Positions 34,226-45,000 of a stretch of 64,000 bases of DNA are shown here, piece after piece. Source of the DNA: UBA10349 sp003485905. GTDB lineage: Bacteria > Pseudomonadota > Gammaproteobacteria > Arenicellales > Arenicellaceae. The position numbers and the translations under genes were made by a program. The notes beneath the pieces are model-generated. The model saw nothing but the letters and a program-made list of their open reading frames with translations. It was not told where the DNA came from and ran no database searches. The stretch's first letter is position 1. Each line of letters opens with the position of its first letter. The stretch lies in the NCBI GenBank assembly GCA_943787185.1, contig CALSLL010000002.1, forward strand, positions 434,001-498,000. The letters are read 5' to 3'.

Positions 34226-37165
34226 ATGAATCAATTTAAAGATTTGTCTCTGTTGAAAGATATGGTCGAGTTGAGCAATCCGGATAAAGACTACGGAACG
34301 CCTTCACCTGTTTCATATATTGATAAGGAAGCTATCAGAAGCGGTGAGAAAACCGTTGAAATGGTGACTGGTACGGTTGATGGGCAAATGGTTACGGTGC
34401 CAGCGGGTACCTCGGTAATGCGCGCAGCGGCCACGATGGATCTCAACATTCCAAAACTCTGCGCCACCGACAGTATCAAGGCATTTGGCTCCTGCCGTTT
34501 GTGCGTGGTCGCGATTGAAGGTCGCAAGGGCTTTCCGGCCTCCTGCACCACACCATTTGAAGCTGACATGGTAGTGACCACGCAGAATAAGGCTATTGCC
34601 GAGTTACGGCGCAGCGTTATGGAGCTGTATATCTCTGACCATCCGTTGGATTGTCTTACCTGCCCAACCAACGGTGACTGTGAACTGCAGGATATGGCTG
34701 GTGCTGTGGGATTGCGCGATGTGCGTTATGGCTATGACGGTGCCAACCACCTCGACGCAGAAAAAGACAAGTCCAATCCTTATTTCACATTCGATCCTAG
34801 CAAATGTATTGCCTGCTCACGCTGTGTGCGTGCCTGTGAAGAAACGCAAGGTACCTATGCACTGACGATTGAGGGCCGGGGCTTTGATTCCAAGGTCAGT
34901 GCCAGTCAAAACGAACACTTTGTGGATTCTGAATGTGTCTCCTGTGGTGCGTGCGTTCAGGCTTGTCCTACGGCCACGCTGACTGAGAAATCGATCATCG
35001 AGGCTGGCCAACCGGAGCATTCCAAAATAACTACCTGCGCGTACTGCGGTGTTGGTTGCTCATTTAAGGCGGAGATGAAGGGCGAAGAATTAGTGCGTAT
35101 GACACCTTACAAAGGTGGCCAGGCCAATCGAGGCCATTCCTGCGTAAAAGGTCGTTTTGCTTTTGGCTACGCCACCCATAAAGAACGCATTACCACGCCG
35201 ATGATTCGTGATTCGATCGATGATGAATGGAATCCGGTTTCCTGGGAAGAAGCCTTTAGCTTCGCCGCCGGCAAACTGAAATCTATCCAGAAAAAATACG
35301 GTGTTAAATCGATTGGCGGTATTTCATCATCACGCTGCACTAACGAAGAAGTCTGGCTGGTACAAAAAATGGTACGTGCCGGCTTCGGCAACAATAATAT
35401 CGATACCTGTGCGCGGGTTTGTCACTCGCCAACTGGTTATGGCTTAAAACAGACTTTGGGTGAATCCGCCGGCACCCAGAACTTCGATTCGGTAGCCGCC
35501 ACCGATGTGATGATCGTGATGGGGGCTAATCCTACCGATGCACACCCGGTGTTTGCTTCGCGGATGAAGGCGCGCTTGAAGGAGGGCGCAAAATTAATTG
35601 TGGTGGACCCACGTAGAATTGACTTGGTCGACGGCCCGCACGTTAAGGCAAATCATCACTTAAAATTGCTGCCCGGTACTAATGTTGCGTTTATTAATAC
35701 CATTGCTCACGCCATCGTACGCGAAAACCTGCACGACGAAGAATTTGTCAGGCGCCGTTGCGAAAATGACGCTTTTGACGAATGGTTAGAGTTCATCAAA
35801 GACGAAAAACACGCTCCCGAGAAAACCGAAGCCATTACCGCTATTCCTGCACAAGATCTAGTTGCCGCCGCACGCTTGTATGCAACAGCGGGTAACGGTG
35901 CTATCTATTATGGATTAGGTGTTACTGAACATAGCCAAGGATCTACTGCGGTTATGGGCATTGCCAACTTGGCTATGTTAACTGGCAATATTGGCCGGCC
36001 CGGAGTAGGCGTAAATCCCTTACGTGGCCAGAACAATGTACAGGGTTCCTGCGATATGGGTTCTTTTCCACACGAGCTGCCCGGCTATCGTCCGGTCACC
36101 GACGATACTGTGCGAGCTGGTTTTGAGAAAGACTGGGATATCAGCCTTGATGGAGAGCCGGGCTTTCGCATCAACAATATGTTTGATGCCGCAATTGAAG
36201 GCATTTACAAGGGCTTGTATGTGCAGGGCGAAGATGTGGCCCAGTCCGATCCCAACACTCACCATGTTGAAGCGGCGCTGAAAAACCTAGAATGCTTGAT
36301 CGTGCAGGACTTGTTCCTTAACGAGACGGCCAAGTTCGCGACCGTGTTTTTACCGGGCTCCAGCTTCCTGGAAAAAAACGGCACTTTCACTAACGCAGAA
36401 CGCCGTATTTCGCCAGTTAGAAAAGTCATGAAACCATTGGCGGGATTGGAAGATTGGGAAGTGACCCAAGGCCTTTGCAATGCGATGGGATACCAGATGA
36501 ATTATACCCATCCTAGGGAAATCATGCAGGAAATCGCTCGTCTGACACCAACGTTCAAAAACGTTACCTACGAGCGAATCAATAAAGAAGGTTCATTGCA
36601 ATGGCCATGTACCGATGAAACCCCAGGCGGCACACCCACAATGCATGTCGATGAGTTTGTTAGAGGCAAAGGCCTATTCAAGATTACTGAATTTGTACCG
36701 ACCGATGAAAAAGTGACTCGAAGGTTTCCGCTCCTGCTGACCACTGGCCGCATCCTTTCGCAGTACAATGTCGGTGCACAAACACGACGGACAGAAAACA
36801 ATACTTGGCACCACCAGGATCTATTGGAAATTCACCAAAACGATGCTACAGATAGAGGTATTGAAAACGGCGACCGAGTCAAAATCCAAAGTCGGTCAGG
36901 TGATACGCACTTGACGGCTAAAATCACAGAACGGGTATCACCCGGCGTGGTTTACACCACATTCCATCACCCAGAAAGCGGTGCCAACATTATCACTACC
37001 GACAACTCTGATTGGGCCACTAATTGCCCCGAGTACAAGGTAACCGCGGTGCAGATTGGTAAAGTGATGTCTGAGCAAAAGGATTCAGATTGGCAACGTC
37101 AGTTTGAGGAATTCAATAAGCAACAGGTAGAACTTGCACACCTAAGTGATGAGAAAACGGCCTAA
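34226..37165 (+). CDS. fdsA: NAD-dependent formate dehydrogenase, alpha (catalytic, molybdenum) subunit
   Basis: A 979-residue protein. The N-terminal [2Fe-2S] domain begins at Cys79 (CATDSIKAFGSCRLC), then the His-ligated cluster HPLDCLTCPTNGDC, two ferredoxin motifs (CIACSRCVRAC, CVSCGACVQAC), the [4Fe-4S] site of the catalytic part (CAYCGVGC) and the bis-MGD fold. The active-site residue is Cys399 in RVCHSPT, where E. coli FdhF has selenocysteine, followed by the usual His. It oxidises formate to CO2 in the cytoplasm. This gene is intact over nearly 3 kb, in contrast to its broken neighbours ppc and the SnoaL-like gene. Confidence 0.96.
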   Translation: MNQFKDLSLLKDMVELSNPDKDYGTPSPVSYIDKEAIRSGEKTVEMVTGTVDGQMVTVPAGTSVMRAAATMDLNIPKLCATDSIKAFGSCRLCVVAIEGRKGFPASCTTPFEADMVVTTQNKAIAELRRSVMELYISDHPLDCLTCPTNGDCELQDMAGAVGLRDVRYGYDGANHLDAEKDKSNPYFTFDPSKCIACSRCVRACEETQGTYALTIEGRGFDSKVSASQNEHFVDSECVSCGACVQACPTATLTEKSIIEAGQPEHSKITTCAYCGVGCSFKAEMKGEELVRMTPYKGGQANRGHSCVKGRFAFGYATHKERITTPMIRDSIDDEWNPVSWEEAFSFAAGKLKSIQKKYGVKSIGGISSSRCTNEEVWLVQKMVRAGFGNNNIDTCARVCHSPTGYGLKQTLGESAGTQNFDSVAATDVMIVMGANPTDAHPVFASRMKARLKEGAKLIVVDPRRIDLVDGPHVKANHHLKLLPGTNVAFINTIAHAIVRENLHDEEFVRRRCENDAFDEWLEFIKDEKHAPEKTEAITAIPAQDLVAAARLYATAGNGAIYYGLGVTEHSQGSTAVMGIANLAMLTGNIGRPGVGVNPLRGQNNVQGSCDMGSFPHELPGYRPVTDDTVRAGFEKDWDISLDGEPGFRINNMFDAAIEGIYKGLYVQGEDVAQSDPNTHHVEAALKNLECLIVQDLFLNETAKFATVFLPGSSFLEKNGTFTNAERRISPVRKVMKPLAGLEDWEVTQGLCNAMGYQMNYTHPREIMQEIARLTPTFKNVTYERINKEGSLQWPCTDETPGGTPTMHVDEFVRGKGLFKITEFVPTDEKVTRRFPLLLTTGRILSQYNVGAQTRRTENNTWHHQDLLEIHQNDATDRGIENGDRVKIQSRSGDTHLTAKITERVSPGVVYTTFHHPESGANIITTDNSDWATNCPEYKVTAVQIGKVMSEQKDSDWQRQFEEFNKQQVELAHLSDEKTA

Positions 37166-37187
37166 ACAGAGGTTGGACCAGACCCTC

Positions 37188-38042
37188 ATGTCGATTCAGG
37201 AGACTACAAATTCGGAACGTGAAGTAGTAGAAGGCAACGAGAGGCCCGGTATAGTCGAGCGAAACGTACTAGAGCGACGTTCCGATAAAAACCTAACGTT
37301 AAAACAAGACTTAATAGCTGACGAGGTTGCCGTGGCTTTTGCCTATAACGGGCAAAGCCACGCGGTTATGATGGCCAGTCCGATCGATTTGTACGACTTT
37401 GCCGTCGGCTTCAGCGTTACAGAGAGAATAGTCGACTCGGTGGACGATATACTGGATATTGATATCCGTGATGCAAAGAAAGGAATCACGATTCAGCTAA
37501 GAATCAAACAGATAATGATGGAAAGACTAGAACGGCAGCGCCGACAAATGAGCGGTCGGTCCGGTTGCGGCATTTGCGGCATCATTGATCTGGAAGCTGC
37601 GATCCCAAAATTAGAACCAATGGTTCAAACTGATTTGCCTGACCATACAATAATAAATCAGGCAGTAGAAATTCTACAAAGTAATCAACTTATACAAAAC
37701 AGTTGCGGTGGGGTGCACTGCGCGGGTATGTTCGACAGAACAGGAAAACTGCTGGCGATTCGCGAGGACGTTGGCAGGCACAATGCGTTGGATAAACTTA
37801 TTGGCGCACAACTAGACAATATTGAGCCTGAATATTTTGTATTAATGTCTAGCCGCGCGAGCCATGAACTGATTGCTAAGGTGGCGATTGCGGGGATTGG
37901 GACGCTTGTAACGATATCTGCTGCAACCACGTTGGCCATAGAGGTCGCAAACAAGATAAATCTTAATCTGATTGGATTTATCAGGGGATCACGTCAAGTG
38001 ATCTACTCGGCAACTGCGACCTCAAATCTGACCCAAAAATAG
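37188..38042 (+). CDS. fdhD: Formate dehydrogenase accessory sulfurtransferase FdhD
   Basis: The ATG at 37188, 22 bases after fdsA, is preferred over an earlier one inside fdsA. The 284-residue protein has the FdhD core, including DLYDFAVGFSVTERIV, the paired-Cys loop SGCGICGI, and GVHCAGMFDRTG...IREDVGRHNALDKLIG. FdhD transfers sulfur to the bis-MGD cofactor and is required for formate dehydrogenase activity. It is called fdsC in fds operons. No fdsD (small delta subunit) gene follows. Confidence 0.93.
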   Translation: MSIQETTNSEREVVEGNERPGIVERNVLERRSDKNLTLKQDLIADEVAVAFAYNGQSHAVMMASPIDLYDFAVGFSVTERIVDSVDDILDIDIRDAKKGITIQLRIKQIMMERLERQRRQMSGRSGCGICGIIDLEAAIPKLEPMVQTDLPDHTIINQAVEILQSNQLIQNSCGGVHCAGMFDRTGKLLAIREDVGRHNALDKLIGAQLDNIEPEYFVLMSSRASHELIAKVAIAGIGTLVTISAATTLAIEVANKINLNLIGFIRGSRQVIYSATATSNLTQK

Positions 38043-38127
38043 ATTATTTAAACCGCCTCGATATTTCGCGGGTATGCGCGGACCCAATTCCACTGTAGCC
38101 TGCAATTAATTCCTAATACTTATAACT

Positions 38128-40897
38128 ATGAAAATTGAATCGGATTTAAGCACTGCTCAGGAAACTGTTCTTCCAGACCTTCTTGGGGAGGTGATATTGG
38201 AACAAGAGGGAAAAGCGATACTCGATGCTGTTGAGTTGCTTAGGATAGGATTTATCCAACAACGTAGTCAGCCCGATCAGCAGAACATGGAAAACTTGAT
38301 CGGACAGATAGAAGGTATGGATAGCGAATCCCTCGATAGGGTCATACACGCTTTTACCACTTTTTTTCATCTCGCGAATATTAACGAAGAGCACGCCAAT
38401 AATGTTAGCCGCAATCGTATTGAGCAAGGGGGCAAAGTCTGGCAAAACTCATTCTTGGAAACCCTACAGGCCTTTAAACGTGATGGTAAAAGTTTAGACG
38501 AAGTACTGCAGTTGCTTAGTGCTCTAAATTACAACCCGACCTTTACCGCTCATCCGACAGAGGCTAAACGGCCAGTAGTATTGGCCGCGTTACAGCGAAT
38601 ATATAAGGAGTACGACGCCTATATTGAGGCCAGTCAAAGCAAGAGCGAATTATCCGAAATTCGGCATCGCTTGAAAGCCATGATTCAAATATTCTGGAAG
38701 ACCGAGGTAATGCGCATAGAGAAGCCAACGGTATATGATGAAATTGAAAACTCATTGTATTTCTTCCGGGAGAGTATTTTTGCTGCACTGCCTGAATTTT
38801 ATCGAGGGCTGGAAAGTGCAATTAAGCAGTGCTACCCAGAATCTAAAGGACTCAATTTGGCGTTGCCGACTATCGTGCGCTTTAGTACTTGGGTTGGGGG
38901 CGACCGAGATGGTAATCCATTTGTAACCGCGGATATAACGCGCGATGCACTGCGAATGCAACAAATTGAGGTCTTGAAGGAATATGTTCGACGCGTCGAA
39001 CAGCTAATCGAAGTGTTAACCCACAGTGCAGACCAACTTGCGCTGCCTTCGGCATTACTAGATACATTGCAGGCAGATAAAACGACCGCCGATGCATTGC
39101 TTGGAAAGCAATACATCAACGAACCCTATCGCCGAATACTTAGCATCTGCAAAACTAGACTCACACGAACTCTAGAACTTGCGGAATCTCGCCTTCAGCA
39201 TCAACCGCTAAAGCTGGGTGAATTTGCCTACCGCGATGAACAAGAATTTCGCAATGACTTATTGCTAGTTCACGACGCACTGATTGACAACAACGAAGAA
39301 AATCTTACCCGCGGTAGCTTAGCCGATTTATTTCGTGTTCTCGATTGCTGTGGCTTCTTTTTATCCAAAATGGATATTCGACAAGAATCGACGGTTCACA
39401 GCCAGGCTGTCCACGAGATTGCGGTGAATAGCAGTCAGACAGTGGATTATGAAGCGTTGGATGAGGAGCAACGCCAACAATGGCTCACTATGCAGTTGTT
39501 GAATGAGGAAACACTGGAATTCGATAATCGACAACTGACGTTACAAAGTTCAGAAGTTCTAGAGGTAATGCGCTTAATGGAGGAGATGCGCGACGAAATT
39601 TCGCAACAATGCTTTGGCAGCTACATTATTTCTATGACCCACAATGCTAGCCATCTCCTTGAAGTGGCGCTGCTTGCCAAACTCAGCGGTCTAATCACGT
39701 TCAACGCAAGCGGTGAATTAGAGAGCAGCATCCATATTTCACCACTATTTGAAACAGTTAAAGATTTAGAGCAAGCAGAGACAACACTGGAACAACTCCT
39801 AAACAACTCGGCATATCGTCAATTGCTGACTTTTACTGAGAATAGCCAAGAAATAATGTTGGGTTACTCTGACTCATGCAAGGATGGAGGCATCATTTCA
39901 TCGAGCTGGAATTTATATAAGGCACAACAGCGAATTGTGGCCACAACAAATCGTCACGATATTAGTTGCGTGCTATTCCACGGGCGCGGGGGAACCATCG
40001 GACGGGGTGGAGGTCCTACGCATGAATCAATATTGGGGCAACTTAGCGGCACGGTGCAGGGGGGGGATTAAGTTTACTGAGCAGGGTGAGGTTCTATCCT
40101 TTAAGTACAACTTTAAAGACACCGCGGTGTATGAACTAACGGTGGGAGTTACAGCCTTGATGAAAGCTAGTGATCCTGGCTACCACAATGTAGATGAACC
40201 ACAGTACGTGGAAATCATGGATCAATTAGTAGCTACGGGCGAAAGCGTATTCAGAGAACTCACTGATGACAACCGGGCAACAATGCAGTACTTCTACGAG
40301 ACAACACCCTCACATGAAATCGGCATGCTCAATATTGGATCGCGCCCTTCGCATCGCAAGAAAGCGGACTACTCCAAGAAGTCTATTCGCGCCATAGGCT
40401 GGGTGTTCGGTTGGTCCCAGTCACGGCAAAACATACCTGGCTGGTTCGGGGTAGGTAGCGCATTGCAGGAATCAATCGAAAGTGGAAATTTAGACGTCTT
40501 GCGGGATATGCTAAAAAGCTGGCGCTATTTTCAAAACCTAGTCAGCAACTCACAAATGGTAATGCTAAAGACAGATCAAAGGGTTGCTAAGGCTTATGTT
40601 AGTTTGTGCAGTGACGACAGTATAGCCAACAGTACTTATCTTTCTATGTGCAGTGAATATCAGCGCGCGTTAGATACTGTAAAAAATATAACCGAACAAA
40701 ATGCACTAATGGCCGATTTTCCTGATATTGCTCAATCTGTAATTTGGCGCAACGCCTATCTAGACCCACTAAATTATATTCAGATTGTACTGCTTGGTCG
40801 GCTAGATAAAGCTGAGGACCGGCTGAGTTCCGAGTGGCTAAAACCCGCATTGCATAGCATCAATGGTATTGCCACTGGCCTAAGAAATACTGGGTAA
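38128..40897 (+). pseudogene. ppc: Phosphoenolpyruvate carboxylase, frameshifted in a G8 run
   Basis: Two overlapping frames together make a complete PEPC of about 922 residues. The first part has the catalytic blocks FTAHPTEAKR, VGGDRDGNPFVT, DSCKDGG and FHGRGGTIGRGGGPTH and runs off at GTVQGG. The family sequence (IKFTEQGEVLSFKYN, GSRPSHRKK, ending GLRNTG) then continues in the +1 frame. The switch is at a run of eight G (40059-40066); seven would restore the frame. As written, the product would lose its C-terminal third, including catalytic Arg residues. PEPC adds bicarbonate to PEP to make oxaloacetate. It starts 85 bases after fdhD on the same strand. Homopolymer sequencing error is the main alternative. 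Confidence 0.9.
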
Positions 40898-40949
40898 TCA
40901 CTAACCTTTCGACCTCAATCGGGCCCTAAAGCAAAGATCTTGCTAATCG

Positions 40950-42002
40950 TTATTGGGGAACAAACCGACTAGTCGATTCTAAGTCACAATCGAAGCGCGA
41001 AAGCTTCATTTGTGGAGCAAAGATCATCTCTCGCGAGTGATATAGTGAGCCCACGATGTATTCAGGGTCTTCAAGGGTAAATTCAATCGTTGCGCCGGCC
41101 CCATCATTAATCAATTGATATCGCTCGACTACATGCTTTTGTCCACCGGACGGCACACCGGTTTGATAAGGTGAGCGGTGATCGGCAAAATTACGCGTAT
41201 CCACAATCAATACATCGTCTTCCCATCGTCCAATAGAGTGGCCTGAGGTAAATCGTTCACTACTATCGGGGTGATCACGACCATCCATGTATACGGTGCG
41301 TAAATCATCAAAATACTCCGAGTGCAGCGTAATTGTTTGCTCCTCTTCCTGAAACGCAATTTCTATCGGGTAATAGACAGTCGACAGAATCATGCCGGGC
41401 GTAGGCCGACCAATGCAAGTTGACTCCGGGTTTTCCGCAGACAGTTCTATTAAGCTTGCTTGGGCAGATTTTGCTTTTTCGGTAAGCACCAGTTGTGCCC
41501 TGTAAAACCCGTCGTAACCTCCCGGGTAGTCAACGAGTTTATCGCCATCGGCAATCCATTTACCTTCCAAAGAAGTAGCGCGCTCACCGGTAACGGCTAC
41601 GTCCAGTTTCGGCTCACCAGAACCACTAAAAAACGAGCTACTCAGGAGTGTACCGTCGGCTTTTTCGATTGACTCGATTAACCCATAAGGTCGGCCGTTC
41701 ATTGCCGGATGAGTCTTTACTGTTACCTTTTCTCCGGGCGATAATGATTCACGCGTCCAGCCCATGCGAGTAACCGTCATCGTTGAACTGGTTTGTAGCG
41801 CCCATTCAACTTTTTCACCATCGTCATTTTGTGTTTCAACGCCGATGTAAACGTGCGGATTGCGCCAGCTATACTCTGTAACCGTTCCCTCGAAAGTCTT
41901 GAAGGATTGCATATCGAGTCCTGCGTCACTGTGGTGGGCAGATACCTGAGGGATCAAAGAAAGACTGATAATACTAAGAGCAAGTAGGCGAAGAATTTTC
42001 AT
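40950..42002 (-). CDS. Secreted two-domain protein: DUF6152-like N-terminus fused to a C-terminal conserved domain
   Basis: A 350-residue protein with a signal peptide ending QVSAHHSDAG. Residues ~22-125 match the DUF6152 pattern (HHS..., FEGTVTEYSWRNPHVYIGVE, MTVTRMGW, HPAMNGRPYGLIESI). Residues ~130-350 match the separate protein at 55351-56274 (TVYMDGRDHPD, HSIGRWEDDVLIVDTRNF, then a FDCDLES segment with conserved Cys). So the two proteins encoded separately at 54930 and 55351 occur here as one chain. Function unknown; family members occur beside TonB receptors and catabolic genes. It is convergent with ppc. Confidence 0.75.
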   Translation of the reverse strand: MKILRLLALSIISLSLIPQVSAHHSDAGLDMQSFKTFEGTVTEYSWRNPHVYIGVETQNDDGEKVEWALQTSSTMTVTRMGWTRESLSPGEKVTVKTHPAMNGRPYGLIESIEKADGTLLSSSFFSGSGEPKLDVAVTGERATSLEGKWIADGDKLVDYPGGYDGFYRAQLVLTEKAKSAQASLIELSAENPESTCIGRPTPGMILSTVYYPIEIAFQEEEQTITLHSEYFDDLRTVYMDGRDHPDSSERFTSGHSIGRWEDDVLIVDTRNFADHRSPYQTGVPSGGQKHVVERYQLINDGAGATIEFTLEDPEYIVGSLYHSREMIFAPQMKLSRFDCDLESTSRFVPQ

Positions 42003-42409
42003 ATTAATGTCACTTAAAACTGAATTTTCTATGGCGGGATCCTTGATTCGAATGAAGCGATAGAATGAGCATATTGATTGGCCAGTATAGCGTAGTTGAC
42101 GCTATTAAATCTATTGACGGTTATGCTGATTGGTCGTCTGAGTAGTTATTTCGCATAGGGTGATTATTTGAAGGTCCGATGGTAGATGCCAGCCGGATTG
42201 GGAATGACGGGACAAAGTTCGATTGTTGATCTTACTTTAGGTCAAGAAATGTTGGCTAGCAATCAATCAATAATGATATGATCGATATTCCGCTAAAATT
42301 TAGTATTTTGACGAAATAAACGATTTGGTAATACTCTGCTATCGCCATATCGGCGATCAAGCGAAGCTAAATAATCAATTCTAAGTAAACAACATAGAGT
42401 CCAAATAAG
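42003..42409. other. Intergenic region, 407 bp, divergent
   Basis: It separates the divergent DUF6152 fusion gene and the oxidoreductase gene and must hold both promoters. A TATGAT hexamer lies near 42276 and TTGACG at 42308, neither with a convincing partner. No gene or repeat copy was seen. Confidence 0.45.
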
Positions 42410-43429
42410 ATGATAAATGCAGCAATTGTCGGCCTCGGGTGGTGGGGCAAAACACAGGTTGAGGCTGTTCAAAGTAGTGACAAAATAAAATTTGTTGCTT
42501 GTACAACGCGATCCCTCTCGGATGAAGCCGTTGCCTTTGCAAAACAGTACGATATGGAGCTTAAGTCAGACTACGAAGCGATTTTAGCCGATCCAAATAT
42601 AGATGCGGTTGTTCTGGTAACTCCAAACTCCCAGCATGTTCCACAAACATTGGCTGCTGTTCAAGCAGGTAAGCATGTTTTTTGTGAGAAACCGTTTGCT
42701 CTTGATGGTGCGGGCGCACAGGCAGCAGTAGACGCTGCCGCGGCAGCAGGGCTGACTTTAGGCGTTGGTTATAGCCGAAGATTTCACCCTGAGATGACCG
42801 CTCTAAAAGAAAAGGTTAAGAATGGTGATTTGGGCAATATTATGCACATTGAAGCGACCATGACCTTTCCGAATGCGCTATACCTTAAACCTGGTGCTTG
42901 GCGAGCTGACACAGCGGAGACGCCGTGTGGTGGGTTAACGCCAATGGGCGTTCATGCTATTGATGGCATGATCGATATGGTTGGCGAAATCGACGAAGTA
43001 TATTGTCAAAGTTTCCGTCGCGCGATTGAGGTTGAAGCAGATGATACAACTTCAATTCTATTTCGCATGAAGGAAGGGTGTTCTGGCTACCTGGGTACTA
43101 TGACCGCTACTGGCGGTGGTTTTAATTTTCAAGTTTATGGATCCAAGGGATTTGTCAAACTTGAAGGTATGACGCATATTGCTGGCGCACCATCCGAGGA
43201 GAGACGTATGAAATTATTTAGCACTTGTACGTTCAAGCCGGTTAAAGGTCCTGCTGAAGTTTGGTCTGCTGCAGAGTTTGATGTTGTTGAGGCAGCATTA
43301 GAAGGTTTTGCAGATGCCGCTGAAGGCGGCAAACCATATCTCATAACGCCAGAAGAAATGGTACATGGGTCTGCGGTGACAGAAGCAATTGTGAAGTCGG
43401 CAGCTGCTCATCAAGTAGTAAAAGTTTAA
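42410..43429 (+). CDS. Gfo/Idh/MocA-type oxidoreductase
   Basis: A 339-residue protein with the Rossmann start AIVGLGWWGKTQVEAV, the conserved segment VFCEKPFALD (catalytic Lys of the EKP motif) and the C-terminal alpha/beta domain with GGLTPMGVHAIDGM, supplying the usual active-site Asp/His. It oxidises or reduces a sugar, inositol or similar polyol with NAD(P). It starts a three-gene plus-strand group with the M24-like gene (41-base gap) and an MFS carrier, suggesting one pathway for an imported compound. Substrate unknown. Confidence 0.88.
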   Translation: MINAAIVGLGWWGKTQVEAVQSSDKIKFVACTTRSLSDEAVAFAKQYDMELKSDYEAILADPNIDAVVLVTPNSQHVPQTLAAVQAGKHVFCEKPFALDGAGAQAAVDAAAAAGLTLGVGYSRRFHPEMTALKEKVKNGDLGNIMHIEATMTFPNALYLKPGAWRADTAETPCGGLTPMGVHAIDGMIDMVGEIDEVYCQSFRRAIEVEADDTTSILFRMKEGCSGYLGTMTATGGGFNFQVYGSKGFVKLEGMTHIAGAPSEERRMKLFSTCTFKPVKGPAEVWSAAEFDVVEAALEGFADAAEGGKPYLITPEEMVHGSAVTEAIVKSAAAHQVVKV

Positions 43430-43470
43430 TTAACGAATTCTAGCAATCTGTATTTAGGAGTAAAAAAATA

Positions 43471-44721
43471 ATGGTTAATGTAAGACGCGGCACGCAAGGC
43501 ATGATGCAGGTCGATTATGAACAACGCATAGATATGAATCGTATGCGTGAATATCGGGTCGATCGTATTAAGAAGTATATGGACGTATTTGATGTTGAAT
43601 GTTTGTTATTGTTTGATACAGGTAACAAACGCTATTCAACATCTACCGCGGTGTGCTCACCGGAAATCGACAATATGGGTCGTTATGCGATTATTCCTCG
43701 TAACGGACCTCCGCATATTTTTGGTTTTGGCTCAGAAGTGGCAAATGAAAAAATTCATTGCCCGTGGATAGCTGATTATACTTTTCCAGCACATGGCACT
43801 ATGTTTGGTGCTTTACCGATGGAGTGGAATTGTCATGAAGCATTCCTGAAAGACCTCGACATGGTGCTCGATAATTACGGTCTGGATAAGAAGAAAATCA
43901 AAATCGGTGTTGACGTAGTTGAATCACAAATCATTCTAGCTATGCAAGCAGGTGGTTACACTCTTGCCGATGGTCAGGGCGTTATGCAGCATGCTCGATC
44001 AATCAAAAACGAAGACGAAATCATGATTTTGAAACACGCGGCAGCAATTGTTGACGCGGCGTTTCATCGAATTGCTATGGAGATTCGTCCAGGTGCAAAA
44101 GAGAATGATCTACAGGCAGTTGCATCTCACGAAATGCATCGACTTGGGGCGCAATGGATTCACAATGTCCAGGTAACCTCAGGAAACCGGACAAATCCTC
44201 ATCCTCACTTGAGTTCAGATCGTTTGATTCAACCGGGTGATGTAATATTTATGGATGTTGTGTGTTTATACAACGGTTATCATACTTGCGTGTATCGTTG
44301 TTTCACTTGTGGTGAACCTACCAAGCAGCAGAAAGAAGTACATGCTCGCTGTCTCGAAATCCAGACTGGTGGTATCGAAGCCGTTAAGCCTGGCGCGACT
44401 ACTGCAGATGTAGTCACCAGATGGCCTGATTACCGTCAAATGGGTGCATTAAACGAGCACGAGATATTTGGCTTGCAGTATGGTCATGGTATCGGAGTAG
44501 GCCTGTGGGAGTTCCCAATTATTTCTCGCGCTTATAGTATTGCCAACCCGGTCGAAATTGAGCCAGGTATGGTGTTTGCTTTGGAAACCTATGCAGGGTC
44601 CGAAGATGGTCACGACGGTGTTCGTCTTGAAGACGAGGTTGTTGTAACTGACACTGGTATCGAAGTTATCACCAAGTTCCCTACCGATAGAATAATCGGT
44701 TGTGGAATGCCTTATATGTAA
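43471..44721 (+). CDS. M24-family peptidase-like protein (pita-bread fold) with altered metal site
   Basis: A 416-residue protein. The N-terminal domain starts MREYRVDRIKKYMD..., like creatinase/Xaa-Pro peptidase and DddP-type proteins. In the C-terminal pita-bread domain the five metal positions can be traced: Asp262 (FMDVV), the second Asp position which is Cys273 (GYHTCVYR instead of SDxTR), His339 (YGHGIG), Glu372 (ALETYAG) and Glu387 (RLEDEV). Thus four of five ligands are kept and one is Cys. It may be a non-peptidase lyase or hydrolase related to DddP, or an unusual metal site. A GGAG ribosome site precedes the ATG, and a terminator follows. Confidence 0.75.
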   Translation: MVNVRRGTQGMMQVDYEQRIDMNRMREYRVDRIKKYMDVFDVECLLLFDTGNKRYSTSTAVCSPEIDNMGRYAIIPRNGPPHIFGFGSEVANEKIHCPWIADYTFPAHGTMFGALPMEWNCHEAFLKDLDMVLDNYGLDKKKIKIGVDVVESQIILAMQAGGYTLADGQGVMQHARSIKNEDEIMILKHAAAIVDAAFHRIAMEIRPGAKENDLQAVASHEMHRLGAQWIHNVQVTSGNRTNPHPHLSSDRLIQPGDVIFMDVVCLYNGYHTCVYRCFTCGEPTKQQKEVHARCLEIQTGGIEAVKPGATTADVVTRWPDYRQMGALNEHEIFGLQYGHGIGVGLWEFPIISRAYSIANPVEIEPGMVFALETYAGSEDGHDGVRLEDEVVVTDTGIEVITKFPTDRIIGCGMPYM

Positions 44722-44766
44722 GCGTGATATAGGCTGAGCTTTTAAACTTTTAGTATTTATCAAAAT

Positions 44767-44810
44767 AAGCCGCTGAGTTTTCAACTCGGGATTCAGTGGC
44801 TTCTTTGTTT
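44767..44810 (+). terminator. Intrinsic terminator after the M24-like gene
   Basis: AAGCCGCTGA (44767-44776) pairs with TCAGTGGCTT (44793-44802), followed by CTTTGTTT. It lies 46 bases after the stop and separates the MFS gene from the two upstream genes. Confidence 0.7.
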
Positions 44811-45000
44811 GTCGCGTAGTCAACGTGCAGTTCAGCGTGTGTCCTTGGATTTATAGTAGGTTGATGTGTTTTATTACGAAGTGCATTATGATGATCGATT
44901 CAACCGGCGTGCCAAACGCTAGGGCTGAATGGGTGAATTACCATTACTTGCGGTGTCGTAGGTGTTTGGGCAAATCTCAACTAAGAGGAGAAAAATTAAA

